Shown: piece by piece, positions 4,718 through 5,020 of the stretch
How positions within the stretch are numbered: position 1 is the stretch's first letter
Layout: every line of letters begins with the position of its first letter
Source: an uncultured Alistipes sp.
GTDB taxonomy: Bacteria; Bacteroidota; Bacteroidia; Bacteroidales; Rikenellaceae
Length of the DNA stretch: 5,020 nt
Direction of reading: 5' to 3'
Assembly: GCA_910586375.1 (NCBI GenBank)
Contig: CAJUIE010000123.1
Location: 1 to 5,020, forward strand
The notes under the pieces: model-generated
Seen by the model: the letters and a program-made list of their open reading frames with translations, nothing else
The model's database searches: none
What the model was told of the DNA's origin: nothing
Position numbers and translations under genes: made by a program

Positions 4718-5020
4718 ACAGAATCAACCGCTGCAACTTCTTGGCCATCGTTACTTTGGCGCGATTCAGGGCCGAGAGGCGCTGGGCGAGCTCCATCTCC
4801 TCGTCTTCAGAAAGGCCTTCATCGGCCAGACGCGCCTGACACTCCTTGATGAGTCCCTCGATCACCTTCGACTTGTAGAGCGCCACGGCCTTAGGAACGC
4901 CCACAGCCAACATTTCTGTTTCACTTTCGACATGCACGTCCTTGCGTTTCCACAGCTCACTGGCCACATAGTTATCGTCGGAGGTGAGAATGTCCACCGA
5001 GACATTGCAGACATCCGGGT
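4716..5020 (-). CDS. dnaG: DNA primase, C-terminal part (5' end outside the window)
   Basis: About 100 residues are visible, opening with PDVCNVSVDILTSDD, followed by YVASELWKRKDVHV, VPKAVALYKSKVIEG, a charged helix (DEGLSEDEEMELAQRL) and the terminal helix ending KLQRLIL, with TAA at 4716-4718. I recognise this as the C-terminal end of Bacteroidales DnaG, the helical region that contacts the replicative helicase DnaB. DnaG makes the RNA primers for Okazaki fragments and leading-strand start. The frame is open to the window edge, so zinc-finger and TOPRIM catalytic domains lie beyond it; an internal GTG at 4997 is not the start. The stop codon overlaps the T run that ends the candidate RNA on the plus strand, making the two convergent with no spacer. 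Confidence 0.85.
   Translation of the reverse strand, partial: PDVCNVSVDILTSDDNYVASELWKRKDVHVESETEMLAVGVPKAVALYKSKVIEGLIKECQARLADEGLSEDEEMELAQRLSALNRAKVTMAKKLQRLIL

Overview
The window looks like a chromosomal segment of a Bacteroidales bacterium. Three things point there. Several genes are preceded by the Bacteroidetes -7 promoter element (TAnnTTTG). Purine-rich ribosome-binding sites are largely absent. There are C-terminal pieces of the 'Fibrobacter succinogenes major paralogous' (FISUMP) domain, which is common in Bacteroidales surface proteins. The fairly GC-rich genes and protein flavour suggest a gut genus such as Alistipes, but the genus is an inference.

Layout. 1-881, minus strand: rpe (ribulose-phosphate 3-epimerase) followed by the start of an ABC-F ATPase gene, the two overlapping by four bases (ATGA). 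882-1433: gene-free region with the rpe promoter, a tandem 72/73-bp hairpin repeat, an orphan FISUMP 3' fragment and the rmuC promoter. 1434-2753, plus: rmuC. 2754-2975: convergent region with a small terminator-like hairpin, a badly decayed third FISUMP relic and a doubtful 41-codon ORF behind tsaB. 2976-4216, minus: tsaB and smpB. 4217-4586: smpB promoter, a second orphan FISUMP 3' end and a G9 tract. 4587-4717, plus: a candidate structured noncoding RNA ending in seven T's. 4716-5020, minus: the 3' end of the primase gene dnaG, convergent with the RNA.

The intact genes are housekeeping: pentose-phosphate pathway (rpe), ribosome-associated ATPase (ABC-F), DNA-end/recombination-related protein (rmuC), tRNA t6A modification (tsaB), trans-translation (smpB) and replication priming (dnaG). 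They form no single pathway. The unusual content lies between the genes. There are two clear and one probable FISUMP 3' fragments, all on the plus strand and without visible starts. There is a hairpin repeat that supplies part of the rpe promoter. And there is an unassigned RNA candidate with a 17-bp closing helix whose two wobble positions favour the plus strand. I see no complete mobile element, CRISPR array, tRNA or rRNA.
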